From contig JADJCA010000029.1 of NCBI GenBank assembly GCA_016703425.1, positions 1-64,000 of the forward strand: a stretch of 64,000 nt of DNA, given 5' to 3'. Within the stretch, counting starts at the first letter, position 1; every line of letters starts with the position of its first letter. This stretch comes from Myxococcales bacterium (GTDB lineage: Bacteria > Myxococcota_A > Polyangia > Polyangiales > Polyangiaceae). The notes beneath the pieces are model-generated. The model saw only the letters and a list, made by a program, of their open reading frames with translations. It was not told where the DNA came from and ran no database searches. Of the stretch, positions 18,792-27,030 are shown in pieces. A program made the position numbers and the translations under genes.

Positions 18792-20264
18792 TCAAAACGG
18801 GTTCTTGATGAGGGGGTTGCTCATCGGCGCGGACGATGCCGGTTTGGGGCCGCGCCTGATGGGCGATGGAGACCGGGAGCGCGTCGTGGCGGACGCAGAT
18901 GGCGAGGCGGCCAGTAAGGACGGCGGCGCGGACGTCGCCTTCAGCGCCGCGTCCTCGTCGGGGAGCGCGTCGGGCTTCGGCGACGTCTTCGCTTCGGTGC
19001 TCGCCGGAGTCGCCGGGCTCGCGGGCGCACTCGCCGCAGGCGCGGTCGAGCCTCGAAACGCGACCACCGCCGCGAACGTCGCCGTCGCCGCAGCGACGAG
19101 CAGGGTCACGACGCCGCGGCGCGATGTCTTCTCTCCTTGGCTTCGCGGCGTATCGACCTCGGTAACCGTCGTGAGCGCCGTGCGAGCTGCCGGCACGAGC
19201 GCGTCGGCCTTGGCCGCGTCCGTTCCCGAGGCGTCGCCTTCCGCGTCGGCGCCGCCATCGAGCGCTGCGACGTCGCGCGCAACATCGGCGAACATGGTCC
19301 GCTCTCTCGCGAGCGCGTCGCCAAAGCGATTCGCGAGGGCGCCAGCGAGGTCGACGCCCCCGGGGCCCGCTAAGTCGCGCGCGCCTTTCGCGAAGACGGC
19401 GCCGATCTCTTGCGCCGACTTCGGGCGTCGCGCCGGATCACGCTCGAGGCAACGGCGAACCATGGCGGCGCAGGCCGCCGGGAGCGATGGCGCGAGGGCC
19501 GCCACGTCTTCGATGGGCGCTTCGACGATGTTCCAGAGCGCCGTCGCTTCGTTGGCCTCCGTGAACAACCGGCGGCCGGTGAACGCCTCCCAAGCGACGA
19601 CGCCAAGCGACCAAATGTCGGCGGCTCGCGTTAGCGGGTGGGCGAGCGTCACTTGTTCAGGCGCGAGGTAGCGAAGTTTGCCCTTGAGCTCGCCGGTGCG
19701 CGTGTCGCTGAGGCGCCCGCGCGCCGCGGCCACGCCGAAGTCGACGACCTTCACCTCTCCGTCGGTCGTGACAAAGATGTTCTGCGGGCTCACGTCTCGG
19801 TGAACAACGTCCAGCGAACGGCCGTCGGCGCCGAGCGCTTCGTGCGCTGCATGAAGCCCTTCGGCGGCCTGCGCGAGGACCGCCAAGGCGACAGGAACGC
19901 GCGCGTCTGGTGTGTCGCCGAGTGCCGATAGGAGGTGCGAGAAGCTTCGACCCGACAAGAGTTCCATCACGAGAAACGGCAGCTCATTCCAGGTGCCAAC
20001 GTCGAGCACCTCGACGACGTTCTTGTGCTGGATGTGCGACGCGATGCGCGCCTCGTCGAGGAACATGTTTACGAAGCGCGCGTCGAGCGCGAGGTTCGGC
20101 AACATGACCTTCATGGCCAGGAGCTTCTCGAAGCCGCCGATGGAGGAGCGCCTAACGGCGTAGACCACGGCCATCCCGCCGAGGCCGATGCGGGCCACGA
20201 TGCGATAGCGGTCAACGGTCTCGCCGACGGTTGGCAACGAGCGGAGTTCGGGACCGAGATCCAC
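18792..20264 (-). CDS. Transmembrane Ser/Thr protein kinase (Hanks type)
   Basis: A 490-residue kinase with intact catalytic motifs: Gly loop GLGGMAVV (27-34), Lys in LLAMKVM (52), helix-C Glu (71), HRDVSPQN (155-162, catalytic Asp 157), DFG (175-177) and APE (201-203). HRDVSPQN is the form usual in myxobacterial kinases. A helix at about 380-400 (VVTLLVAAATATFAAVVAF) crosses the membrane, followed by a 90-residue Ser/Pro/Ala-rich tail outside. I chose the GTG at 20264 because TAGCCT lies 8 nt before it; GTG at 20282 is also in frame. Heads an operon with TPR-PEGA and RCC1 genes, and the downstream FHA activator could read its phosphorylation. Confidence 0.93.
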   Translation of the reverse strand: MDLGPELRSLPTVGETVDRYRIVARIGLGGMAVVYAVRRSSIGGFEKLLAMKVMLPNLALDARFVNMFLDEARIASHIQHKNVVEVLDVGTWNELPFLVMELLSGRSFSHLLSALGDTPDARVPVALAVLAQAAEGLHAAHEALGADGRSLDVVHRDVSPQNIFVTTDGEVKVVDFGVAAARGRLSDTRTGELKGKLRYLAPEQVTLAHPLTRAADIWSLGVVAWEAFTGRRLFTEANEATALWNIVEAPIEDVAALAPSLPAACAAMVRRCLERDPARRPKSAQEIGAVFAKGARDLAGPGGVDLAGALANRFGDALARERTMFADVARDVAALDGGADAEGDASGTDAAKADALVPAARTALTTVTEVDTPRSQGEKTSRRGVVTLLVAAATATFAAVVAFRGSTAPAASAPASPATPASTEAKTSPKPDALPDEDAALKATSAPPSLLAASPSASATTRSRSPSPIRRGPKPASSAPMSNPLIKNPF

Positions 20265-20284
20265 GGGCAGCGAGGCTACCACGC
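20262..20284 (-). promoter_or_regulatory. Predicted leaderless promoter of the kinase operon
   Basis: TAGCCT (20273-20278, minus strand), then CGCTGCCC, then GTG at 20264. It shares 19 of 20 bases with the element before the FHA activator gene at 16557. No Shine-Dalgarno sequence precedes the start. Confidence 0.45.
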
Positions 20285-20417
20285 GGTGGCCGTGGCGACT
20301 GGCAGGCTAGAGACATCCATGGAGGCTTGCGGCCTGCCGGAGCGGGCCGTGAACGCGGGAAATAGCGCTGAAAGCTGCCGTGTGCGCCGCGGCCGATGAC
20401 TTGCTTGGAGGGCGAGC

Positions 20418-22517
20418 ATGCACAGCCGCCCACCCCAAGTGATGCGTCCGCACGTCCTTCCGTTCCTCGCGTTGCCGCTCATGGCGTGCACCCTTGTGCC
20501 TGTCGGTTTCGGGAGCGACGGCGGCGCAGGTGGTGGCGGCGCCGGTGGTACGGAAGACGCGGGAGCCGCTGCCGTGGACGCCGGCGACGCTGCGGCGCCT
20601 ACCGACAGCGGCACCGGCGGCGCTCCTGGAACCATCGATCCGTCGGGGTCGCTCAAGGCCGCGACGTGGGTCGACCTCTCGTCGCCGAAGTCGGGCACGT
20701 TGCCCTTCTCGTTCGGGATCGCCTTCAAGAAGGGCGATGTGCCGAGCACCTTCGCGCTCGATACGCCCGATGCGCAGGTGGAGGTGAAGCGACGCTGGCC
20801 TGACGGCAGCGCGAAACACGCCATCGTGACGGGAACAACGACGCTCACGGCTGGCTCTGCGAAGCGACTGAACGTGATCGCCGGAAGTTACGCGGTCACC
20901 AATCCTTTGACGTGCAACGACATCGCGTTGGCCGCACCGACGGCTACCGTGTCGCTCGGCGCCAACGGCACCGTGTCGCTCACGCCTTTGCTCGCGAAGC
21001 CGACTCGAACTTGGCTGAGTGGCGATCAAGCGGCCGAGTGTCACTACACCGGTCGTGCGGGCGCGCTCCTCGTGAGCTTTCACGTGCGCCTCCACCGCGG
21101 CGGTGCGACGTTCGTGCGCGTCATCGTCGAGAACGGGTGGCTTGATGCACCGAGCCCCGATCTCAACTACACGCCGAGTGTCATCATCGGAGGCGCAGCG
21201 GCGCTTCCGGCGAAGCCGATCGCTCACACCGCTCACTCGCGCTGGGTGGCCGAGAAGTGGCTCGGCATCGATCCCGAGGTGACGCCGCGGCACGACACCG
21301 TCTACCTCCGCGACACGCGCCTCGTGCCGAACTACTGGCGCACGAAGAAGGCCGATGCGAGCAAGCTCGACGCTCTCACGCAGACCTACGAGCCCATGAG
21401 CTCCGGAGAGTTCTCGCGCCACATGTCTGACACGGGCTACCAAGAGCAGATCGGCCTTCTGCCGAACCACGACGCGCTCTATGTCATGTCCGACGCGGAC
21501 CCGCGGGCGTTTCGTTCTGTCGTGGCCAACGGAAAGGCGCTCGCCAGCTTTCCGGTGGTCTGGCGCGACTCCGCCGATTCGCTGCCGACGCGCCCGTCGG
21601 GGCGAGCGCACTGGACGGTGAATGGTCCCGATCAAGGTGGGGAGAACGGAGTGGGGGTCGAGCTTGGCGGCCTCTACTGGGAAGTGGCCCACCATCCGAG
21701 CGGGGGCTACCTCGCCTACCTCATCACCGGGGAATACGTGTTTCTCGAGACGATGCAGCACCAAGCGTCGACGGTGTATCTCGTGCAATCGACGTCGACC
21801 GGCTACGGCACGTCGCGCCAGCTTCGTGGGCAGACGCGCGGCTCGGCCTGGTCGTTGCGTACCGTTGGGCAACTCGCCGCCATCGGTCCGACCGGTGACG
21901 GAGTGACCGACGATTATCGGGAGCTCGTTCAAAAGAACGGCGCCGCGCTTCTCGCTTCCGCTCAATTGAGGCCGACGAGCGTCACGGGCCTCGTCTACGT
22001 AGACGACCTGAACCTCTACGGCCCCGCCACCCTCGGAGCCTGGCAAGCGAACTTCCTAGTGCAGAGCATCGGTCACCTGAGCGATCTCGAACCGCTCGCC
22101 GACATGACCGACTGGAACCGACTTCGCGACTACGTGTACCGGCTCCCCGTTGGCATGCTGGGCGATGGCTCGTCGAGCAGCTACTGCTTCGCGCAAGCGG
22201 GAAAATCCCGCCTCATCCTCGCCCCCGCGGCCATCTCGGACCTGAGTCAGCAGCTCACCAACTGGGGCGACATCTACCGGCTGAACTTTGGCACGACGCC
22301 GTGCACCAACACGCTCGGCTTCGAGCCCTCATGGGCGTCGACGAACTACTGGGGCAACATGTTGCCGGCCCTCTCGCACGCCGTTGACCACGGCGCACCG
22401 GGCGCGCAGGCCGCCTTCAGTCGGCTGCGCGGCGCCAGCAACTGGCAGGAATACCTCGGAGCCGACTGGGGACAGAACGCGCCCTTGGGCGTCGTCCCTC
22501 GCAACTCGCAGCTCTGA
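20418..22517 (+). CDS. Large lipoprotein, possibly RIFT-barrel/rhamnogalacturonan-lyase-like
   Basis: A 699-residue lipoprotein: signal HVLPFLALPLMAC, a Gly/Ala/Asp-rich spacer of about 45 residues, then a long globular body. The start of the body (GTLPFSFGIAFKKGDVPSTF, then VEVKRRWPDGSAKHAIVTGT) looks like the first, RIFT-type domain of exo-rhamnogalacturonan-lyase-like proteins (substrate-free contour: permitted fold only; I see no catalytic motif I can name). The later part is rich in Trp/Tyr and helical (YWEVAHHPSGGYLAYLITGE, MTDWNRLRDYVYRLPVGMLG). GGAGG lies 7 nt before the ATG at 20418. First gene of an exported-protein operon, so a role in surface polysaccharide handling is plausible but inferred. 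Confidence 0.6.
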   Translation: MHSRPPQVMRPHVLPFLALPLMACTLVPVGFGSDGGAGGGGAGGTEDAGAAAVDAGDAAAPTDSGTGGAPGTIDPSGSLKAATWVDLSSPKSGTLPFSFGIAFKKGDVPSTFALDTPDAQVEVKRRWPDGSAKHAIVTGTTTLTAGSAKRLNVIAGSYAVTNPLTCNDIALAAPTATVSLGANGTVSLTPLLAKPTRTWLSGDQAAECHYTGRAGALLVSFHVRLHRGGATFVRVIVENGWLDAPSPDLNYTPSVIIGGAAALPAKPIAHTAHSRWVAEKWLGIDPEVTPRHDTVYLRDTRLVPNYWRTKKADASKLDALTQTYEPMSSGEFSRHMSDTGYQEQIGLLPNHDALYVMSDADPRAFRSVVANGKALASFPVVWRDSADSLPTRPSGRAHWTVNGPDQGGENGVGVELGGLYWEVAHHPSGGYLAYLITGEYVFLETMQHQASTVYLVQSTSTGYGTSRQLRGQTRGSAWSLRTVGQLAAIGPTGDGVTDDYRELVQKNGAALLASAQLRPTSVTGLVYVDDLNLYGPATLGAWQANFLVQSIGHLSDLEPLADMTDWNRLRDYVYRLPVGMLGDGSSSSYCFAQAGKSRLILAPAAISDLSQQLTNWGDIYRLNFGTTPCTNTLGFEPSWASTNYWGNMLPALSHAVDHGAPGAQAAFSRLRGASNWQEYLGADWGQNAPLGVVPRNSQL

Positions 22518-22634
22518 GCGACCGCGCCGGACTCGCTAGCTCCGGCGCCGGCGCCGTCAACGACACCGCGCATCGTCCGTCGCGAGGGCGAGCGCCATGG
22601 CTCTTCACTCGACAAGAACCTGGAGGACACTCTC

Positions 22635-24089
22635 ATGCACAAGCTCGTCGCCCTTTCGCTCACGGCCACGCTCTCGCTCTTCGCAGGACGCGTGCTCGCC
22701 GGGCCTATCGACACGCTCGCTCCTGGTCACTGGTACGAGATTCCAAACTCCAAGTTGCGCGCCATTGACCCCTGTCCGGCGAGAAACTGCGGCTACAGCG
22801 GCGTGTCGGGCATCGCGGGGATCATGGAGGCGTGGAGCGGTGGAGGCTACGACACGGCCCGTGATCGACTCATCGTGTGGGGCGGCGGGCATCGCGACTA
22901 CGGCGGCAACGAGCTCTACGCGTTCGACCTGAACGCGCTCGCGTGGTCGCGGCTCACGGACCCCACGCCAACGCCGCCCGACAATGTCCCGTACGCGGCG
23001 CCCGGCATTCCGTCGTCGAGCCACACGTACAACTCGGTGCAATACGTTCCGAGCATCGACTCGTTCTGTGGCTTCGGTGTCAACGCGATGTGGGGCATCG
23101 GCAACTCCGACCCGGCGCCCACCAACTGCTTCAGCTTCCAAACGAACAAGTGGAGGCGCATGGTCGACACGACGTCCGGCGGCCTCGGCACCATCACAGC
23201 GGTCGACGAATCGACGGGCTTCATGTGGGGCAAGGGCACGGGCTACACACCCTCGTACCAGGCCGCGACCGCCCTCGCGTGGCTCGACGCTGCCGCCAAC
23301 ACCTACAACGTGAAGCCCGGCGACAACTCGGACCTCGCGTACGACTACTACCTGACGGCGGCCATCGATCCCGTCTCGAAGACGATGGTCGCCGTCGGCG
23401 CCGGTGCGGCGTGGGCGTGGAACCTCAACACCGGCGCGCGCACGACGCTCGTGACGACGGGGCCGAAAGACATCGAAGCCGCCATCAATCCAGGCCTTGC
23501 GTGGGACAGCAGCGTGAAGAGGCTCGTCGGTTGGAAGGGCGGCTCGGAGGTCTTCACGCTCGACTTGCCCACCAAGACGTGGACGAAGGTCGCTGCCGCC
23601 GGCACCGTCGTGCCAACGACTGCCCAGGAGAAGGGCACCTTCGGGCGCTTCCGCTACTCGCCGGCGAAGAACGTCTACGTCCTCGTCAACAGCGTCGACG
23701 ACAATGTCTTCGTCTACCGACTCTCGAACGGCACCGGCGTGCCTCAGCCGCCGCCACCGCCGCCGGGAACACCTCCTTCTCCGCCTCCCGCCACTGCGGC
23801 AGACGCGGGAATGCCGCCCGCGCCGCCCGCCGCTGACGGCGGCGTGTCTGGCGTCGCGGACGCAGGCTCGCCCGACGCGACGACCGGTGGCGGTCCCGTC
23901 GATGCGGGCGCAGGTGGTGGCGGCTCCAGCGGCGGTGACGCCGGTGACGGTGCGGGCCCCGGTGTCGTCCTTGCGTGCGGTGTTGCACCTGGCAGCGCGA
24001 AGAGCAGCCTTGGCATGGTCGCCGTCTTTGGGCTGGCTTGCGCGGCGTTCTTCACTCGGCGTCGCACGACGCGAAAGGGGGAGAGGTGA
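22635..24089 (+). CDS. Secreted Kelch-like beta-propeller with MYXO-CTERM-like tail
   Basis: A 484-residue protein with a cleavable signal (LVALSLTATLSLFAGRVLA) and a propeller body of Kelch/galactose-oxidase-like strands: AWSGGGYDTARDRLIVWGGG, HRDYGGNELYAFDLNALAWS, SFCGFGVNAMWGIGNS, AAIDPVSKTMVAVGAGAAW and LAWDSSVKRLVGWKGGSEVF. A 75-residue Pro/Gly/Ala/Asp linker leads to a tail of Cys, a hydrophobic helix (LGMVAVFGLACAAFFT) and RRRTTRK, the layout of MYXO-CTERM surface-sorting signals. GGAGG precedes the ATG. Its TGA overlaps the ATG of the next gene (TGATG). The catalytic residues of galactose oxidase are not evident, so binding rather than oxidation is my guess. Confidence 0.75.
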   Translation: MHKLVALSLTATLSLFAGRVLAGPIDTLAPGHWYEIPNSKLRAIDPCPARNCGYSGVSGIAGIMEAWSGGGYDTARDRLIVWGGGHRDYGGNELYAFDLNALAWSRLTDPTPTPPDNVPYAAPGIPSSSHTYNSVQYVPSIDSFCGFGVNAMWGIGNSDPAPTNCFSFQTNKWRRMVDTTSGGLGTITAVDESTGFMWGKGTGYTPSYQAATALAWLDAAANTYNVKPGDNSDLAYDYYLTAAIDPVSKTMVAVGAGAAWAWNLNTGARTTLVTTGPKDIEAAINPGLAWDSSVKRLVGWKGGSEVFTLDLPTKTWTKVAAAGTVVPTTAQEKGTFGRFRYSPAKNVYVLVNSVDDNVFVYRLSNGTGVPQPPPPPPGTPPSPPPATAADAGMPPAPPAADGGVSGVADAGSPDATTGGGPVDAGAGGGGSSGGDAGDGAGPGVVLACGVAPGSAKSSLGMVAVFGLACAAFFTRRRTTRKGER

Positions 24090-25561
24090 TGCGCATCAGC
24101 AAGTCGTCTGTCTCTCCCTTCGTGGTCGCCGGCGTCGCCGTCGGCAGCGCCCTCGCAACGCTTCTCGCGGCCCATCCCGCCTCCGCGGCGACGCGTGCCG
24201 TAGGTCCCGGCAAGACGTACGCGAAGCCGTGTGCCGCCATCGCCGCCGCGAGCCCCGGTGACGTCGTCGAAATCGACGCTGCGGGGACCTACGACGGTGA
24301 CGTGTGCGGATGGTCCACCGACAAGCTCACGATTCGCGGCGTTGGGGGACGCGCCAAGATCGATGCAGCGGGGCAAAGCGCGCAAGGGAAGGCCATCTGG
24401 GTCGTGGGCGGTGACGACACAGTCATCGAGAACATCGAGTTTACCGGTGCAGCGGTGCCGGACCTGAACGGTGCGGGCCTGCGCCTTGAAGGCAGCAACG
24501 TGACGATTCGCGGTTGCTCGTTCCACGACAACCAAGAAGGCATCCTGGGCGGCGCTGGCGTCGTGCTCATCGAGCACTCGGAGTTCGCGCGCAACGGCAA
24601 CTGCACCGACACCTCGGGTTGCGCCCACAACATGTACCTCTCGGCGAACGTGACGAAGTTCACGCTTCAGTTCAGCTACTCGCACAGCGCGAGGAGCGGT
24701 CACGAAGTGAAGACCCGCGCCCGCGAGAACTACATTCTCTACAACCGCATCTCCGACGAGAGCGACGGCACGGCCAGCTACTCCATCGACGTCCCCAACG
24801 GCGGCACCACGGTCATCCTTGGGAACATCATCGAGCAGGGCGCCGGCACGGAAAACCCGTCGCTCGTGTCTTACGGCGCCGAGGGCCTCTCGAACGCAGG
24901 CAAGGACCTCTACGTGGTCCACAACACCTTCGTGAACAACCTCGGCTCGGGGACGTTCATCGATGTGGCAGGGGGCGCGGCGCCGGCGGTCGTGAGGAAC
25001 AACGTCTTCGTTGGCGGCGGGACGCTCGTGAACCAGGCTGGCGCCGTCCGCGACGGCAACTTCACCGGGGCGGCGATGTTCGCCAACGCGGCGACCTTCG
25101 ACTTCCATCTTCTGCCCGGCTCTCCCTGCGTGGACAAGGCCGTGGCCGCCGGGGTCACGGCCAGCGGCGTGTCGCTCACGCCCGTATTTCAGTATGTGCA
25201 TGCTGCAAGCAGAGAGGGGCGCGCCGCGGTGGCTGTGCCGGACATCGGCGCCTTTGAGCTCGGGGGCGGTGGGGGGACGGGAGGCGAGCCGCCGGGCGAC
25301 GGCGGCGGCGGCGGCGGTCAACCCGGCGCTGACGCGGCGGCGATTTCGCCCGGAGCAGACGGTGGCGGTACTGTCATGGACGCTGGTGGCGGCGTTGGCG
25401 CGGACGCAGGAGGAGGCGGCGGCGGCGCCGCACCGGAGCCCGTCACGTTCTCGTGTGCCATGCAGGCAAACAAGCGCCGCGACGTCGGGGGAGTTCTCGT
25501 CCTTGTCGGCGCGCTCATCCTTGGTCGTCGTCGCTCTTCTCGCACGGGGAGGTCGTCATGA
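24089..25561 (+). CDS. Secreted right-handed beta-helix protein with MYXO-CTERM-like tail
   Basis: A 490-residue protein. The signal (FVVAGVAVGSALATLLAAHPASA) is followed by pectate-lyase-type beta-helix coils: AIAAASPGDVVEIDAAGTYD, KLTIRGVGGRAKIDAAG, TVIENIEFTGAAV, NVTIRGCSFHDNQEGILGG, VLIEHSEFARNGNC, ENYILYNRISDESDGT, TTVILGNIIEQGAG, LYVVHNTFVNNLGSGTFID and AVVRNNVFVGGGTLVNQAG. The coil pattern is that of parallel beta-helix repeat (polysaccharide lyase-like) proteins. A Gly/Asp-rich linker leads to Cys, a hydrophobic helix (VGGVLVLVGALILG) and RRRSSR, again MYXO-CTERM-like. AGAGGTG precedes the ATG at 24089; an earlier frame start at 23975 lies inside the previous gene. The stop overlaps the next start (ATGA). 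Confidence 0.82.
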   Translation: MRISKSSVSPFVVAGVAVGSALATLLAAHPASAATRAVGPGKTYAKPCAAIAAASPGDVVEIDAAGTYDGDVCGWSTDKLTIRGVGGRAKIDAAGQSAQGKAIWVVGGDDTVIENIEFTGAAVPDLNGAGLRLEGSNVTIRGCSFHDNQEGILGGAGVVLIEHSEFARNGNCTDTSGCAHNMYLSANVTKFTLQFSYSHSARSGHEVKTRARENYILYNRISDESDGTASYSIDVPNGGTTVILGNIIEQGAGTENPSLVSYGAEGLSNAGKDLYVVHNTFVNNLGSGTFIDVAGGAAPAVVRNNVFVGGGTLVNQAGAVRDGNFTGAAMFANAATFDFHLLPGSPCVDKAVAAGVTASGVSLTPVFQYVHAASREGRAAVAVPDIGAFELGGGGGTGGEPPGDGGGGGGQPGADAAAISPGADGGGTVMDAGGGVGADAGGGGGGAAPEPVTFSCAMQANKRRDVGGVLVLVGALILGRRRSSRTGRSS

Positions 25562-26385
25562 AGGCCACTCGTTCCGGGCGGTGTCGGGGCCGCGGCATCT
25601 CGGTCTTGGCGCTCTTCGTTGCGTCGACGCTGATGGCGTGCAGCGGTGGCGACGCTGCCGAGCGGCCGGGCGCGGTGGATGTGAACAAGGCGAAGGTGAG
25701 CAGCGAGAGCGTGCTTGGCGGAGTCTTTCGCGCGGCACGCCAGAACGACGCTGCCGGCGGTCTCGAACGTCTCGTCGCGGGCGCCATCCAGGCTCAGAGC
25801 ATCGTGCTCGTGGGCTCGAAGCCGGCACCTGCCCCGGCCATCACTCCGCCGTCGCCGGCCGCGCCGTCGGCGACGGCGGGACCATCGGCATCAGCGGACC
25901 TGGTCGCTCCGCTCCCAGAATCGCCGGTCCAATCGGCGGCGCCGAACGAGGTCGTCGCCGGCGGCGCCTGCGCTTGCGACGCGCACAAGTGCACGTACGT
26001 CGACTGCAGGCCCGTCGGTACCAGCGGGATCGTCATCAATGGGACCTTCTCGTTCTCCAAAGACGCAGTCGTCTGCGAGGGCCTTCGTTACGAGATGACC
26101 TCTCGCGCCGCGACCGTTTCGATCACCCTCGCGTGCGACGTGAAGCTCGCCGGGATGACGATGGCAGGCACCATTCGAAGCGCGGGCGTTGTGCGCATGC
26201 AGGCGCAACCGAACGCGAAGGTCACCTTCGAAGACCTCGGTTGGTCGTCGTCTACGACGCTCGATGTTCTCTATGGTCCGAGCGGTTCCACCTACCGAGC
26301 GACGGCCGGTAGCGCCGCGGTGGACGCGACGGCGTCGTACGGCGACCAGACCTTCACGGGGCACGCGGACGTTCGCTTTCCGTGA
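25558..26385 (+). CDS. Lipoprotein of the beta-helix operon, unknown function
   Basis: A 275-residue lipoprotein: signal GISVLALFVASTLMAC, a spacer with helical potential (VFRAARQNDAAGGLERLVAG), a Pro/Ala-rich stretch and a beta-rich C-terminal half (GIVINGTFSFSKDAVVCEGL, VSITLACDVKLAGMTMAGTI, ATASYGDQTFTGHADVRFP). One Cys cluster (ACACDAHKCTYVDC) may be disulfide-bonded. GGGGAGG precedes the ATG at 25558, which overlaps the upstream stop. Its own TGA overlaps the GTG of the beta-barrel gene. I do not recognise the family. Confidence 0.65.
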   Translation: MKATRSGRCRGRGISVLALFVASTLMACSGGDAAERPGAVDVNKAKVSSESVLGGVFRAARQNDAAGGLERLVAGAIQAQSIVLVGSKPAPAPAITPPSPAAPSATAGPSASADLVAPLPESPVQSAAPNEVVAGGACACDAHKCTYVDCRPVGTSGIVINGTFSFSKDAVVCEGLRYEMTSRAATVSITLACDVKLAGMTMAGTIRSAGVVRMQAQPNAKVTFEDLGWSSSTTLDVLYGPSGSTYRATAGSAAVDATASYGDQTFTGHADVRFP

Positions 26386-26942
26386 TCCTCAAGGCCGTCA
26401 CGCTCCTCGCGCTGCAGCTCGCACCGCCAAGCCCCCCTCGTCATGACGTCGGCGTTACGACCCAAAAGGGCGAGGTAGCGCGCGACTCCACGCCGCCACG
26501 CGTGCGCCACTCGGCGTTCCTCGAGCTCCTCGGCAACGGCGTCCTCTATTCGCTGAACTACGAGGCGCGCTTTCGCGGAGACGTCTCGCTGCGGGCCGGT
26601 GGCTCGTACCTGGGAGCGGGCGCTGCGAGCGGTCTCAGTCGAGGCCGCTTCTCGCTCGCAACGGTGCCTCTCCTTGCGGGCATCGCGTTCGGGCGCGGCG
26701 AGCACAAGCTGGAGATTGCCGCCGGCGCCACGCTCGTTTGGTACACCGGCGAGGTTCGGGTCTTCGTGGCGAAGGTCGCGGAGAGCGGGTTCTTTCCCGC
26801 TGCCACGGCCTTCGTCGGCTACCGCTTCGTGCCGGAAAAGACGAGTGTCCTCGTACGCGTCGGCGTGACGCCGCTCGCGACCTTCACCGATTCGGTGCGC
26901 GTCCTGCCGTGGGGCGGAATGGCCGTCGGTGGAACCATGTGA
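26382..26942 (+). CDS. Predicted outer-membrane beta-barrel protein
   Basis: A 186-residue protein whose last 140 residues alternate polar and hydrophobic strands typical of small barrels: ALLELLGNGVLYSLNYEARF-like start (SAFLELLGNGVLYSLNYEAR), VSLRAGGSYLGAG, FSLATVPLLAGIAFGRG, KLEIAAGATLVWYTGEV, ATAFVGYRFVPE and SVLVRVGVTPLATF. The signal is short (ILKAVTLLALQLA). The GTG at 26382 overlaps the stop of the lipoprotein gene (GTGA). Last gene of the operon; a barrel beside exported propeller and beta-helix proteins could be their outer-membrane partner (inference). Confidence 0.65.
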   Translation: MILKAVTLLALQLAPPSPPRHDVGVTTQKGEVARDSTPPRVRHSAFLELLGNGVLYSLNYEARFRGDVSLRAGGSYLGAGAASGLSRGRFSLATVPLLAGIAFGRGEHKLEIAAGATLVWYTGEVRVFVAKVAESGFFPAATAFVGYRFVPEKTSVLVRVGVTPLATFTDSVRVLPWGGMAVGGTM

Positions 26943-27030
26943 AGCGTTCGAGTGTCGGCACAACGCTGGCGTCACCAGGGGCGGCGTCATTTTACTGGCC
27001 GCTACCCGGGCCCGGTGCTTGAACGCCTCG

